The notes: generated by a model from the letters alone, not told the origin. 64,000 bases of DNA from Macrosoma leucophasiata (GCA_036365455.1 JAWQUS010000032.1:18422001-18486000), one strand, 5' to 3'; shown: positions 41,137 through 50,871, numbered from the stretch's first letter. Made by a program: numbers and translations.

Positions 41137-41528
41137 GCTAAGTCTGGGCAAGGATAAATTCTAAATCACAACGGCAACCTACAAAAAGTCTTCTATATAA
41201 ATTTTTCAACACGCTGTCGTAAAAAACTCAATGTTTTGTGATACTTATAAAGTTTATCACGATTTTTTACTTGCTCGTAAAATGTTAATACAAATTTTAC
41301 TATCGTCTAGTGTTGTGATTTGAGGCAAAATTAATGCCTTTATTAATTTCAAGTACGAATGTTTTTAGGGTTGCCATAAAAATGGTTAAATTTTTACCAT
41401 CAAAAAGTCGGATTGATTTTAAATAATCATTTAAGTTAAAGTACATGCGAAATGGAGCCGAAATAAATATATTAATTTGACGGAAATTTTGGATTTGGAT
41501 AATAGCAAAAAAATAACTTTATTGTATA
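41137..41528. other. No gene recognised
   Basis: AT-rich. Confidence 0.45.
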
Positions 41529-41640
41529 CTAGCTGCGCCCGCGACTTCGTTCGCGTGAAATAGTGACTTTGGGGGCAGTATTTTTTTGATAAAAGGTAGG
41601 TACTTTTGATTAATTTTGCATCATACGAAAACACTTACCT
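41529..41640 (-). mobile_element. Helitron-like 3' end
   Basis: CTAGCTGCGCCCGCGACTTC then GTTCGCGTG; the body fades after about 100 bp. Confidence 0.6.
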
Positions 41641-42036
41641 ATGCAGTTTATTTGCATCTATGCTATGGACGTTGACATTATTTGATTTTTCACGATAATC
41701 TGTACTAGATTTAAGCTTTCATTTAAAAGAGCTCTTACTGAGTTTGTTGGGTAGCGGAGTTCTTCTCAGTAGTGACTGCACTTGGAACTCTGCTAAGTGA
41801 ATAACATTGATCTTGACGAATAAGTTTTTCTTTTTCTTCATTTATTATCATTGAAGGAATTGAAAATTTTTATGATTATTATGTTTTAACCAAATAGTTT
41901 AAATTTTAATTTTTAATTTACTATTAATATATGATTTTTCTTTACTATATGTAATGGTTATTTATTCGCTCTAGGTAGTTTATGATTTATTGACGTTTTG
42001 AAAGTATCTGTAAAGATCTATTCGAAATACAAATAT

Positions 42037-42260
42037 TTTCTATTTCTATTTCTATTTCTATGGATAGCTCAAAAATCTGGTTTGCACGAATACTTCTCTG
42101 TACACGATATGCCACCAACGCTACAAACTACACCAACTCCACCAGCTCCACCAACGCCATCAACACCACCACCAAGGACACCAACGCCACCAATGCCACC
42201 ACTAACGCCCCAATCACCAGTGACCACCACCACCAACGCTACCAAAGTCAGGCGAGGCAC
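42037..42260 (+). repeat. CTATTT microsatellite followed by imperfect CCA/CAC tract
   Basis: 42037-42061 is (TTTCTA)n. 42110-42255 is an imperfect ACC/CCA repeat that happens to be open in all three + frames for a while (Pro/Thr-rich peptide). No start context or splice sites. Judged a simple repeat, not a mucin exon. Confidence 0.65.
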
Positions 42261-42611
42261 AGCTAATATTATAATAATATGATGCTTAAATCAAAATGGA
42301 CTGCAATGTCGGAAACGAACCTAGGAAGCTTAGGCAGCCCTAAAACACTTCAGCAACTATCACAACAAACTGAACAAACTGTCGATTAGACTTGTAGCGT
42401 AAAAAATAACTGTCAGATTAAAAAACGAATAATGCCGCATCGTAATGTTATATCGTAAACAAGCATACTGGAAACTAATCCTCGTAACATTATGTTACAA
42501 GCAGTTTTATCGCAATTAAATATTTTCAATGTCTTGCCTTAGGGCGCTTACACAAACTGCGATGCGATGCGACGCCGCATGGCAGAAACTTGCAGTGCGA
42601 ATTATAATAAT

Positions 42612-42826
42612 AATGGCAACCCATTATATGTCCCACTGCTAGGCACGAGTCTCTCCCCTTTTTGGGAGGAGGCCTGGAGCTTACTCCACCACGCTGCTCC
42701 AATGCGGATTGGTGGAGATACGGCTTAGTGGCCAACCCGCTGTCGGATGTTGTTCAAACCGCCCATAAGCCCCCGACAAGGTTTAATGACTAGATCTATC
42801 GATAGCAACCGGGACCGCGTGCCCTC
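42612..42826 (-). repeat. Family D copy, 5'-truncated, nested
   Basis: TGGCAACCCATTATATGTCC to ACCGGGACCGCGTGCCCTCC; inserted in the Harbinger-type MITE. Confidence 0.85.
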
Positions 42827-42926
42827 CGAAGCACGGAACACGCACGCAGTGCAAATTCCGTGCTTCGGAGGGCACGCGGACATATTAAAAGTATGGTCAA
42901 TTCCGTTACCATACTTTTAATATGTC
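42815..42926. repeat. Two adjacent perfect hairpins
   Basis: Hairpin 1: 24-bp arms 42815-42838 and 42856-42879 (CCGCGTGCCCTCCGAAGCAC...), made of D sequence. Hairpin 2: 18-bp arms 42879-42896 and 42909-42926 (GACATATTAAAAGTATGG). Confidence 0.88.
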
Positions 42927-43144
42927 AGACGAAATCGCATCGCATCGCAGTTTTGTGTGAACGCCCTTAACCATAGCATGCGGCCTTCTAGTATGTTAGA
43001 AGAAGATAGAGAATATATTAAATTGCGAGACAACAATAACTACTCTCGACCACCCTTAAGATCTAAGTCTCTGTGAGTTATAACGAGGCTATACAAACCT
43101 ACTCTACCACCAGTTGTGTACCATGTGCGAAGATAACATACATA

Positions 43145-43335
43145 ATATCTTACGTTGTAATATTTTTATTTTTCGCAATAACACATCCGAGTGAACTTTA
43201 GAAAATAAATAAAATTGAGAAAAAAAATATTACTCCGGGCAGGAATCGAACCTGCAAAACTCAGGATAACCAGTCCAGCCGCTTTACCACTGAGCTACCG
43301 ATGTTTATTCTTTATTTTCTGAAATATCTTACGTT
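43145..43335 (-). mobile_element. Family T SINE monomer with 12-bp duplication
   Basis: Element 43157-43323 between two copies of ATATCTTACGTT (43145-43156, 43324-43335). One tRNA-like head (43232-43304, minus), then a tail ending in TGTTATTGCGAAAAATAAAA on minus. Shows the unit from which the T dimers are built. Confidence 0.88.
43232..43304 (-). other. tRNA-like head of the T monomer
   Basis: On minus: CATCGGTAGCTCAGTGGTAA, GGCTGGACTGGTTATCCTGA, GCAGGTTCGATTCCTGCCCG (paired T arm). Not likely an active tRNA gene. Confidence 0.7.
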
Positions 43336-43349
43336 ATTAGTAGTTTTAC

Positions 43350-43612
43350 GGTGGTGGCGCTCCAGTGACGGAGCTCGCGGCACCATCGCATTACCTAATT
43401 TACTTGCTGCTAAATGGTATTTATCAGCACTATCGTGTTCGTAATGTACGGCCCTGTAATTTCCGGTACAGAGGCATAACACCTTAGGCCTCAGGAGTGG
43501 TCACGCATCTGCATTTTGACCTTGGTCTTCGTGTGGTTGTCTATAGGCTGCAGTCATCACTTAACATCAATGTGAACTACATCCTTGTTTGCCAGTTCCG
43601 TTACATAAAAAA
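43350..43612 (+). repeat. Family A copy with head deletions
   Basis: GGTGGTGGCGCTCCAGTGAC to TTCCGTTACATAAAAAAGTA. Confidence 0.88.
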
Positions 43613-43982
43613 GTAATAATCAGTATACTATTCTATAGAATGCCAGCAACAAGTCCAAGGGAGCAAACGAGGCAAACTCTTACTCCCATATTTGTTAAAC
43701 TTATTAAAACTTTCATATACTCGGAAACGTTGCAAGGACGTGATCAGAACAACCACACTTTTCTGCGACAATTTGTAAATACTTCCATCAAATCGAAGTT
43801 CTTCAGATTATACAGAACTATCTTTAAGATCTTTAATATTAAAAGAGCACGGTTTTAAGGTATTTAGGTGAAATCCAAAGCATCTTAGCTGACCCTTTGA
43901 GTAATATTAGTAATCAAGCGAGTCCCATCATCGGTATGAGCAACGCGTTTGAATGTTTTGAATTAAATTTATTTTCATGAGT
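43613..43982. other. No gene recognised
   Basis: An 89-codon + frame (43589-43858) starts inside the A tail and has no domain. Confidence 0.4.
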
Positions 43983-44143
43983 GTTATTTTTTCGCAACAT
44001 CTTCTAAGATATTCATTTTGATTATGTATAATCAAAATGTATAATCAAAATGAATATTTTAGAAGATGTTGCGAAAAAATAACTGTTGATGTTAAAAAAA
44101 GTCTGCAATAGCATTATTGCTATTGCAGACTTTTTTTAACATC
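43983..44143. mobile_element. Double foldback: 42-bp and 26-bp hairpins
   Basis: Arms 43983-44024 and 44042-44083 pair with one mismatch (GTTATTTTTTCGCAACATCT...). Arms 44088-44113 and 44118-44143 pair perfectly (GATGTTAAAAAAAGTCTGCA...) around TTAT. The first arm resembles 53728-53768. Confidence 0.88.
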
Positions 44144-44282
44144 CGCCAAAGAGAAAATATTCCATCGTACATTGTTTTGTTATATCTCAAAAGGTTTTGG
44201 CAGTGTCTTCGATAAAATTCAGGCGTCCTAATGTTTTCCGACGCCTCCAACATCTATCGTTATATTCCAATCAATACATGTC

Positions 44283-44481
44283 GACCCGGTTAGTCCAGGG
44301 ATGTGAGATGACCGTTTCATTCGAAGGATCACGGATTCGATCCCCGTACTGGCACTATTTTTTTCCTACAGTATGGCCCACAGATTTGTTTCGGGTCTGG
44401 GTGTTTGTGTATGTGTTGGACCTATATGTGTGTACAACGGCACCCCGGGCACATTTGTATACTGAGTGTAAGCGTATTTAA
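44283..44481 (+). repeat. Family H tRNA-derived SINE
   Basis: GACCCGGTTAGTCCAGGGAT head, B-box GGATTCGATCCCC, TTTCGGGTCTGGGTGTTTGT body, GAGTGTAAGCGTATTTAAAT 3' end. Confidence 0.85.
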
Positions 44482-44531
44482 ATTGAATTTAATGCACACA
44501 AAACTTTAACAAATTGTATACAGAATCATTT

Positions 44532-44818
44532 ACTGGTGGTAGAGCTCCAGTGACGGAGCTCGCGGGCGTAGGCACCACCGCATTACCTAATATACTTGCC
44601 GTTAAATGGTAGTGTATTCAGCACTATCGTGTTCCGGTCAGGTGGTAATGTACGGCTCTGTAATTTCCGGCACAGAGGCATAACACCTAATGCCTCAGGA
44701 GTGGCAGCGCATTTACATTTTGACCTCTGGTCATTGTGTGGGTGTCTATAGGCTGCAGTCATCACTTAACATCAATGTGAACTGCACGCTTGTTTGCCAC
44801 TTTTATAACATAAAAAAA
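44532..44818 (+). repeat. Family A copy, full length (reference copy)
   Basis: Head ACTGGTGGTAGAGCTCCAGT (which folds: GAGCTCC/GGAGCTC), then GGCGTAGGCACCACCGCATT, AGCACTATCGTGTTCCGGTC, GGCACAGAGGCATAACACCT, GTGTCTATAGGCTGCAGTCA, ACATCAATGTGAACTGCACG, and the ACATAAAA tail. No ORF and no clear RNA polymerase III B box. Frequent 5' truncation plus poly-A mark it as a retroelement: a SINE or a LINE 3' UTR mobilised in trans. Confidence 0.9.
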
Positions 44819-45257
44819 TATATATATATTTATTGGTGAAAACCGCATGCAAATCCGTACAGTAATCTGGAAATTACTGCCACTTGACCACCGTTGTGAT
44901 CGCGCCCTAAGGTATTCAATTCATATTTAATTTATTAACGACATTACGGTACGAGTAGGTAGGCTTTCTTGCCAACATAATTATCCAATATAGATATAAT
45001 GCGCCCTAGAAACCTTAGACGTGATTATAGGTCATTATGCTTATAATATCTTGGAGGTGATTTGATGATATATTTTGTTTTATTATTATGAGTTTTATTA
45101 AAAACTAAATTAATTTAATCGTTAGCTGTTTTCTATGTAGGCCATGGCTCTTCATTGACGTGATTCTTAAATTCAGGTACCTATTTTATAAACGATTCGT
45201 CTGTCCATTTGTTTTTTCTAAGTATGAAACTTCGCGGTCTTAGATCTTTATTTTTTA
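44819..45257. other. No gene recognised
   Basis: AT-rich. Confidence 0.45.
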
Positions 45258-45511
45258 CTAGCTGACCCGGCAAACTTCTTATTGCCTCAGAATGAAATAA
45301 TGTGTCAAAGGTTTGATATACACGGACTGTTTGTATGAGAAAATGAAATTGTGGTTTTTACTATTTCCCTTCAATTTCTTCATATTTTCTTACCTTTTAC
45401 ACCTTCCCTGGACTTCCAAAAATCATTCAAAACCAAAATTAGCCAAATCGGTATAGCCGTTCTCGAGTTTTAGCGAGACTAACGAACAGCAATTGATTTT
45501 TATATATATTT
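45258..45511 (-). mobile_element. Helitron-like family G element
   Basis: CTAGCTGACCCGGCAAACTT ... CGAGACTAACGAACAGCAAT ... TTTTTATATATATT. Full length. Its 5' end abuts the 5' end of the next, opposite-strand element. Confidence 0.78.
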
Positions 45512-45663
45512 CTGTAATAAAAAATTATTCAGGTTTTCCTTCCTGACGCTATAACTCCAGAACGCACGAACCGATTTCCACTGTTTTGCATTTGCAAAGA
45601 AAATTCAGTAAAAAATATTTATAAAACAACATCCACGCGGGCGAAGCCGCGGGCAACAGCTAG
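45512..45663 (+). mobile_element. Helitron-like element, second family
   Basis: TCTGTAATAAAAAATTATTC 5' end, GACGCTATAACTCCAGAACG body, GGGCGAAGCCGCGGGCAACA then GCTAG 3' end with a GC-rich subterminal hairpin. Confidence 0.7.
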
Positions 45664-45939
45664 TATAGATATAGAAATAATGATCACAAAATATATACAG
45701 TTGACATTGTTGGTAATTGAATTTTACACAAAAAATCAATGGTTACAGTGCAGATGCATTGACACCTTCTTCTTGGAGGCTTCAGTTGTTTTGCTTCTGA
45801 GGTATTATTATCAGGCCATAACTTATTCTAAAGCCGTGTGTCGTTCGCGATTAAACGAAAACATAGTCTAATCTGCAGTATCCAATGCTTCGCTTCATTG
45901 AAAATAACCCATTAGTTCGATTACTGTGTCACAGCTCTG

Positions 45940-46320
45940 TACAGTGGAACTCTTTTCTGTGCTCAGCTGAACTGTTTGATCTGGTGTCATCGTCTCCATT
46001 CCTACATAGCTCCACCTGCCAAAGAGAGAAGTTCCACTCGCTCAGATTGAAAACGTCGAAGTGCTCAACATTATAGTCCTATTCACGCATTCATTCTTGT
46101 CTAGAACGTGCAAATTGTGGAACGAACTTCCCTTTGAGGTGTTCCCCCGGGGCTACAATACGGGATTCTTCGAAATTGTGTCAAATGAGTCCTTAAGGGC
46201 TGGCAGCGCTTTAGCATCCCTAGTGTTGCGAATGTTCAAAAGCGTTGTTAACCATTTTCCCATGAGGTGGTCATTGACAGACATGCATTTTCTATCCTAG
46301 CATTGACATAAAAAGAAACC
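45940..46320 (+). mobile_element. LINE N relative, C-terminus
   Basis: AACTGTTTGATCTGGTGTCA, AAGAGAGAAGTTCCACTC, ACGTGCAAATTGTGGAACGA and CATTGACATAAAAAG follow the end of the N RT (CSAELFDMVP ... REKFHPHRL ... RTCKLWNELPSEVFPR). Several frameshifts and stops. A diverged subfamily. Confidence 0.8.
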
Positions 46321-46660
46321 TTCACTTCGAATATACGAAAGTTGTTTAGCATCCCTAGTGTTGCGAATGTTCAAAACCGTTGGTAACCATTTTTCCATGA
46401 GGTGGCCATTGACAGACATGCATTTTCTATCCTAGCATTGACAAACACGCATGCGCATGTCTGTCAGTCCATTGACATAAAAAGAAGGCTTCACTTCGAA
46501 TATATGAAAGTTGTTTAGCATCCCTGCATGCAAGCATGTTGCGAATGTTCAAAAGTGTGGTAACCATTTTCCCATGAGGTGGCCATTGACAGACATGCAT
46601 TTTCTATCCTAGCATTGACATAAAAAGACACCTTCACTTCGAATATATGAAAATTGTTTT
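46190..46660 (+). repeat. Three tandem units of the LINE N 3' end
   Basis: Units share GAGGTGG(C/T)CATTGACAGAC, ATGCATTTTCTATCCTAGCA and CTTCACTTCGAATATA, starting near 46200, 46345 and 46513. Spacings are about 150 bp. Confidence 0.85.
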
Positions 46661-46967
46661 ATACAATAACCTGGTATGAATGTTTTGCCTCTCACTCTCG
46701 CCGCAGTGTATGATGATAAGGCATTATTAATCTCATATCACGAGGATTTGAACATGTAAGATGGATATTATGCGTAACATCTGCTGCGGTATTGCAAACA
46801 TTGATGTTTCCCCACGCACAATGTTGATATTATTGTAAGTAGGCAGATTCATTATCATAATTTATTCATATATCCACGATTCGTCAGTTATGTTAAAATA
46901 TAAGGCGAGTCTGTGAACATTTAGCAGTACTTTTCTATAGCAAAATCTTCCTTTCTCCCTTATACAG
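46661..46967. other. Intron-like sequence before a putative exon
   Basis: AT-rich; ends in a pyrimidine tract (CTTCCTTTCTCCCTTATACAG) directly before 46968. Confidence 0.5.
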
Positions 46968-47073
46968 TGATCGGATGCTTAGAAGCCTAACCGATCCGTA
47001 CGATGATGGCCATACAGGCCATCGCCGCTATGAACGAATTCTTAAAATACGCTGCCGACATTTGGAACCAAAG
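46968..47073 (+). CDS. Putative internal exon, host gene unknown (possibly CaMKK 5' region)
   Basis: 106 nt bounded by a strong acceptor (pyrimidine-rich, TTATACAG) and a donor AAAG|GTGATA. Only one frame is open across it. After one base completing a split codon it encodes 35 residues beginning DRMLRSLTDPYDDGHTGHRR and ending CRHLEPK. It starts in phase 2 and ends in phase 0. The next found exon (58228) needs an incoming phase 2, so at least one exon would have to lie between if both belong to one transcript. No domain recognised. Not part of any repeat in this window, and coding-like in composition. It could be an exon of CaMKK or of another + strand gene. Confidence 0.5.
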
Positions 47074-47327
47074 GTGATAAAGGGTCTCACCCAAGACAAA
47101 GGTTATCTATGACATAATAAAGGCAACTCGAGTTGTAAACCAAGTTAGCGTAATCACTCACACCGTAAATAAGTTCACAACACTCGTTATTGTAACAACC
47201 CACGGGTTCGTCGTAAAAAGTAGCCAAACTACAAGATAATAATCCGGTAAGGTACAATAAGGTATCATAAAAAACAGAAAATAGGTTTCGTTTTTAGATT
47301 TTCGGGCTATTTTAGTTAGTAGAGTAG
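47074..47327. other. Intron-like, nothing recognised
   Basis: AT-rich. Confidence 0.45.
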
Positions 47328-47655
47328 GTGGTAGACAAGCAAGCAGTTCAAATGGATGTTAATTGATGACTGCAGCGACGGTAGAATTCCAGTGTAGGAG
47401 CTCGAGGCCGTAGGTACCACCGCATAATCTAATCTATCTGCCGCTATATGGTAGTGTTCAGCACTATCGTGTTCCGATTAGATGGTAATATATGGCCCCG
47501 TAATAACTATCATAGAGACGTAATCTAAGGTCTCAGAGGTGGCAACGCATCTAAATATTAACCACTGCTCTTTGTTTGGGTGTCTACAGGCTGCAGTCAT
47601 CACTTAACATCAATATGAACTGCATGCGTGTTTGCCAACTTCGTTACATAAAAAA
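47328..47655. repeat. Family A old subfamily: tail fragment (minus) joined to full copy (plus)
   Basis: 47328-47378 reads A minus (GGTAGACAAGCAAGCAGTTC). 47379-47655 reads A plus from GACGGTAGAATTCCAGTGTA to TTCGTTACATAAAAAAAAG. The + part is one of the most complete old-subfamily copies. Confidence 0.8.
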
Positions 47656-48058
47656 AAGTTTGCACTTCAGAAACTGGTATACATAATAAGTCATCTGATG
47701 TTTTACCCTCTTCTAACTATAAAGGACTTGACGCATATAACAGGCAACAGTGGTTCACAGACTAGTGAACAATAAATGTAAAGCGGTGGCCTGGAGCCGG
47801 GACACCAGTATAAATAGATAACCCGGCTACCGTGTGGAATGACATGTCACTTTATAACTTACAAGATTCTCTGTGTCCGCTTCACTCGTCACTTGATACA
47901 TACCGTTTAGGCTGAGAACTCTTTGAGCCCTTCAATTGTTCGGTGAACTAGACTAGCAGGTACCGTCTCTAGATGAGCTGCCAAATATGTCCTAGTAAAA
48001 AAACTAAATACCTACTCTACGTCTCTGAACAGCAACAGTCGACGAACAAGTTAATTAG
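47656..48058. other. Unique stretch with a TATA-box-like site
   Basis: CCAGTATAAATAGATAACCC at 47802-47821 is a textbook TATA motif, but no initiator or coding exon was recognised after it. Confidence 0.3.
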
Positions 48059-48270
48059 ACGAGCCGGTTAGTGGAATGGTGTGAGATGACTGTTTGATTC
48101 GAAGGGTCGCGGGTTCGATCCCCGCACCGGGACAAATGTTTGTATGGCCTACAGATATTTGTTTCGGGTCTGAGTGTTTGTGTATGTGTTGTATGTGTAC
48201 AACGGCACCCACGACACAGGTGTATACCTACTGTGGGGCTGTGAGTGTAAGCGTATTTAAAAAAAAAGAG
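48059..48270 (+). repeat. Family H tRNA-derived SINE (reference copy)
   Basis: GACGAGCCGGTTAGTGGAAT head, then B-box GGGTTCGATCCCCGCACCGG, a GTGTTTGTGTATGTGTTGTA body and the GAGTGTAAGCGTATTT end with poly-A. Five copies in the window. Confidence 0.88.
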
Positions 48271-48696
48271 AAATTGAAAAATTGGCAACCTAAGCTTTAG
48301 GATTGTGAATTTTGGAAATTAAAACTTTGATATTTCTTGGACGTCCACGAGGCATATTATTATTGGTATTGTAGAGATAAAACACTTTAAGCTAAATGAC
48401 ATCCGTGGAACACAAGGTCCCAGATGAAAATCAGCGTCACGTATAGGTACGATATCTGCTTGAAATGAAGCTGATCTGGGCACCCATTAAGACTAGCCGT
48501 GAGACATACTGACTAATCTGACTACCTCTTGTGTTAAACTAAATAACATGATGTATGTAACTTTTGTATTATGCATTTTTTAGTGATAGCTTACTTAGCG
48601 TCTTTTTGTGATGGCTGAAAAATGTAAAACACGCGTCAGGATACGTGTGACCCGGATCAAAAAAATTACAGATAAATCAGTGAACAGTCAAACGCG
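48271..48696. other. No gene recognised
   Basis: Unique sequence, stop-rich in all frames. Confidence 0.4.
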
Positions 48697-49036
48697 CATA
48701 GCCAAGCGGCTGGTGTAGATCGGAAGCGATCTACTCGGTTAAGCGATCCGGGCGTGGTCGGGTGTGTGATGGGTGACCGCTAGTAACAAATTAAATTGCG
48801 CGTTTCCGTTCGGAGGACACGTTAAGCCGCCGGTCCCGCTATCGATAGATAGCAGTCGTTAAACCTTGTCAGAGGCCTTATGGGCGGTTTGAAAACATCC
48901 CACAACGGGTTGGCCACTAACCCGTATCTCCACCAACCCGCATTGGAGCAGCGTGATGGAGTAAGCTCCAGGCCTCCCCCCAAAAAAGGGGAGAGACTCG
49001 TGCCTAGCAGTGGGACGTATAATGTGTTGCCATTAT
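48697..49036 (+). repeat. Family D copy, full length (reference copy)
   Basis: Head GCGCATAGCCAAGCGGCTGG resembles a tRNA-Leu/Ser D arm. The hairpin GTAGATCGGAAGCGATCTAC follows, then GATGGGTGACCGCTAGTA, ATCGATAGATAGCAGTCGTT, ACGGGTTGGCCACTAACCCG, GGGGAGAGACTCGTGCCTAG and the 3' end GTGGGACGTATAATG...CCATTATTATTATAA. The trinucleotide (ATT)n tail and GTGGGACGTATA end suggest mobilisation by an RTE-type LINE. Confidence 0.85.
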
Positions 49037-49369
49037 TATTATAATCAGTGAACATACATACAAAACACATGCAGTCCAATAAAGATCCTCTTCCTTATTT
49101 GAATTCGATGAAAAAACGAACAGAAACTCCATTTCCCACAAAGAACACTCTCAGAATGTACTCAAAGTAAAATGTTCGCAATTATAACAATCGCGGTATT
49201 AAGTGGCCGAATTCGAAACAAGCTCGAATTAGAATGCTCGACGCCGTTTTGCGACTTGAAGCGTTGAAACTTTTATTACACCTACTGAATAAGGCCACTT
49301 GTAAACTTAGATAAACGCTTAAAGCTCCTTGGAGTCCTAGTAATAAGTTATGACTTGAAACTATGTTAT
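49037..49369. other. No gene recognised
   Basis: Unique. Confidence 0.45.
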
Positions 49370-49603
49370 TTCCAGGCACAGAGGCATACCACCTTAGGCC
49401 TCAGGAGTGGTTGCGCATCTGCAGTTTGACCTTTTTTTTATGCAATGGAGGTGGCAAACAAGCATGCAGATCACATTAATGTTAAGGGATGACTGCAGCC
49501 TACAGCCACCCACACAAAGACCAAGGTCAAAATGCAGATGCGTTACCACTCCTGAGGCCTAAGGTGTTATGCCTCTGTGCCGACCATTACCGTACATTAC
49601 CAC
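49370..49603. repeat. Tail-to-tail pair of truncated family A copies
   Basis: 49370-49432 is A plus (AGGCACAGAGGCATACCACC ... TGCAGTTTGACC). 49433-49603 is A minus (TTTTATGCAATGGAGGTGGC ... CCGTACATTACCACTT). Confidence 0.8.
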
Positions 49604-49832
49604 TTGTGGATGGATGCAGAGGCCCAGGAACACCAAGACTGACTTACCATGACCAAATAGGTCGAGTTCTGTCTGACGGTGGGGTCAAAAGTCTTAGGAA
49701 TTGGCGTGCATGTATGAAGAGAATGATGAAAGTAGATGAGGCACGAGAGGTATGTCAGGACCGGGATATCTGGCGCGCTACGCTCTACGCTCTCTGCCTA
49801 CCCCGTTAGGGACCTGGCGTGAAAATACATAC
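49604..49832 (+). mobile_element. LINE E C-terminus and 3' end
   Basis: GTGGATGGATGCAGAGGCCC to GACCTGGCGTGAAAATACAT. The frame is open through GCRGPGTPRLTYHDQIGRVL and RDIWRATLYALCLPR. Joined 5'-to-5' with a truncated A copy. Confidence 0.85.
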
Positions 49833-49973
49833 ATATATACAAGGTTTTAAGATTTTTTTAAGAAATCAAAAAGGAGATTTGATTTAGGAATGGAATACGT
49901 ATTTTTTATTTATGTATTTTCACGCTACTACAAAAACCCATCACTAATGATTTATAATGTACTACAAAAACTA

Positions 49974-50182
49974 AATGGTAGTGTTCAGCACTATCGTGTT
50001 CCTGTCAGGTGGTAATGTACGGCCCTGTAATTTCCGACACAGAGACATAACACCTTAGGCCTTAGGAGTGGTAATGCACCTGCATTTTGACCTTGGTTTT
50101 TGGGTGGGTGTCTATAGGCTGCAGTCATCACTTAACATCAATGTGAACTGTATGTTTGTTTACCAGTTTCATTACATAAAAA
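49974..50182 (+). repeat. Family A copy, 5'-truncated
   Basis: AAATGGTAGTGTTCAGCACT to TTTCATTACATAAAAAAG; directly followed by LINE E. Confidence 0.88.
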
Positions 50183-50325
50183 AGCGGCCCAGGAAGACCA
50201 ATACTGACCCACCATGACCAAATAGGTCAAGTATTGTCTGAGGGTGCGGTCAAAAGTCTTAGGAATCGGCGTGCATGTATGTAGAGAATGATGATTATAG
50301 AAGAACCACGGGAGAAGATACATAC
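50183..50325 (+). mobile_element. LINE E fragment
   Basis: GGCCCAGGAAGACCAATACT to AATGATGATTATAGAAG; the 3' end is missing. Confidence 0.78.
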
Positions 50326-50346
50326 AAACATATTGTTTGTAAAAAT

Positions 50347-50604
50347 CTATCTATATATATAAAAGTCAATTGATGTTCGTTAGTCTCGCTAAAACTCGAG
50401 AACGGCTTTACCGATTTGGCTAATTTTGGTTTCGAATGTTTTTTGGAAGTCCAGGTAAAGTTTAAAAGGTAAGAAAATATGACGAAATTGAAGGGAAATT
50501 TTAAAAACCACAATTCCATTTTCCCATACAAATAGTCCGTGTCTATCAAATCTTTGACACATTATTTCATTCTGAGGCAATACGAAGTTTGCCGGGTCAG
50601 CTAG
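50347..50604 (+). mobile_element. Helitron-like family G element (reference copy)
   Basis: 5' TCTATCTATATATATAAAAG, then GTTCGTTAGTCTCGCTAAAA, and the subterminal hairpin GGCAATACGAAGTTTGCC 10 bp before the 3' end CAGCTAG|T. No inverted termini. Inserted between A and T as Helitrons do. Non-coding, so non-autonomous. Confidence 0.8.
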
Positions 50605-50871
50605 TAAATAATAAAAATCATCTACAAAATAATGGTGAACTCAAATTTATTTCGTGGAAAAAAATATAATACCTTTATTCAAAGGTTTCGTATAAGATGA
50701 AAACGGAACCCTATTTGTAAACTTCCTCTCTCCGTACACGTTTGTTTATGTCTGTCATAAACAGACGTCGACGTTTCTAACTTTGAAGTTGTACTTATAG
50801 CCTATATGAAATTTCCACAAAATAATTTAAGTGTTGTACTAAAGCTGGCTTAATGAACAATTTAAATATAT

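Larger units (their letters stand above)
42539..42969. mobile_element. PIF/Harbinger-type MITE with family D inside
   Basis: Element 42542-42966 flanked by TTA. Ends GGGCGCTTACACAAACTGCG and the complement of GTGTGAACGCCC, then GATGCGATGCGA mirrored on the right. D copy 42612-42826 and two hairpins are nested in it. Confidence 0.82.

Noticed and set aside
41998..42282. 94-codon frame with a hydrophobic stretch and a Pro/Thr-rich tail, mucin-like
   Set aside because: The hydrophobic part is a CTATTT microsatellite and the Pro/Thr part an imperfect CCA repeat. All three frames are open through it and there are no splice sites.
42815..42926. Rho-independent terminator or CRISPR-like hairpins
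   Set aside because: The context is eukaryotic and the hairpins derive from transposon fragments; no repeat-spacer array exists anywhere in the window.
47802..47850. Promoter with TATAAATAG
   Set aside because: TATA motif alone; no initiator at the right distance and no coding exon recognised downstream. Kept only as a note.
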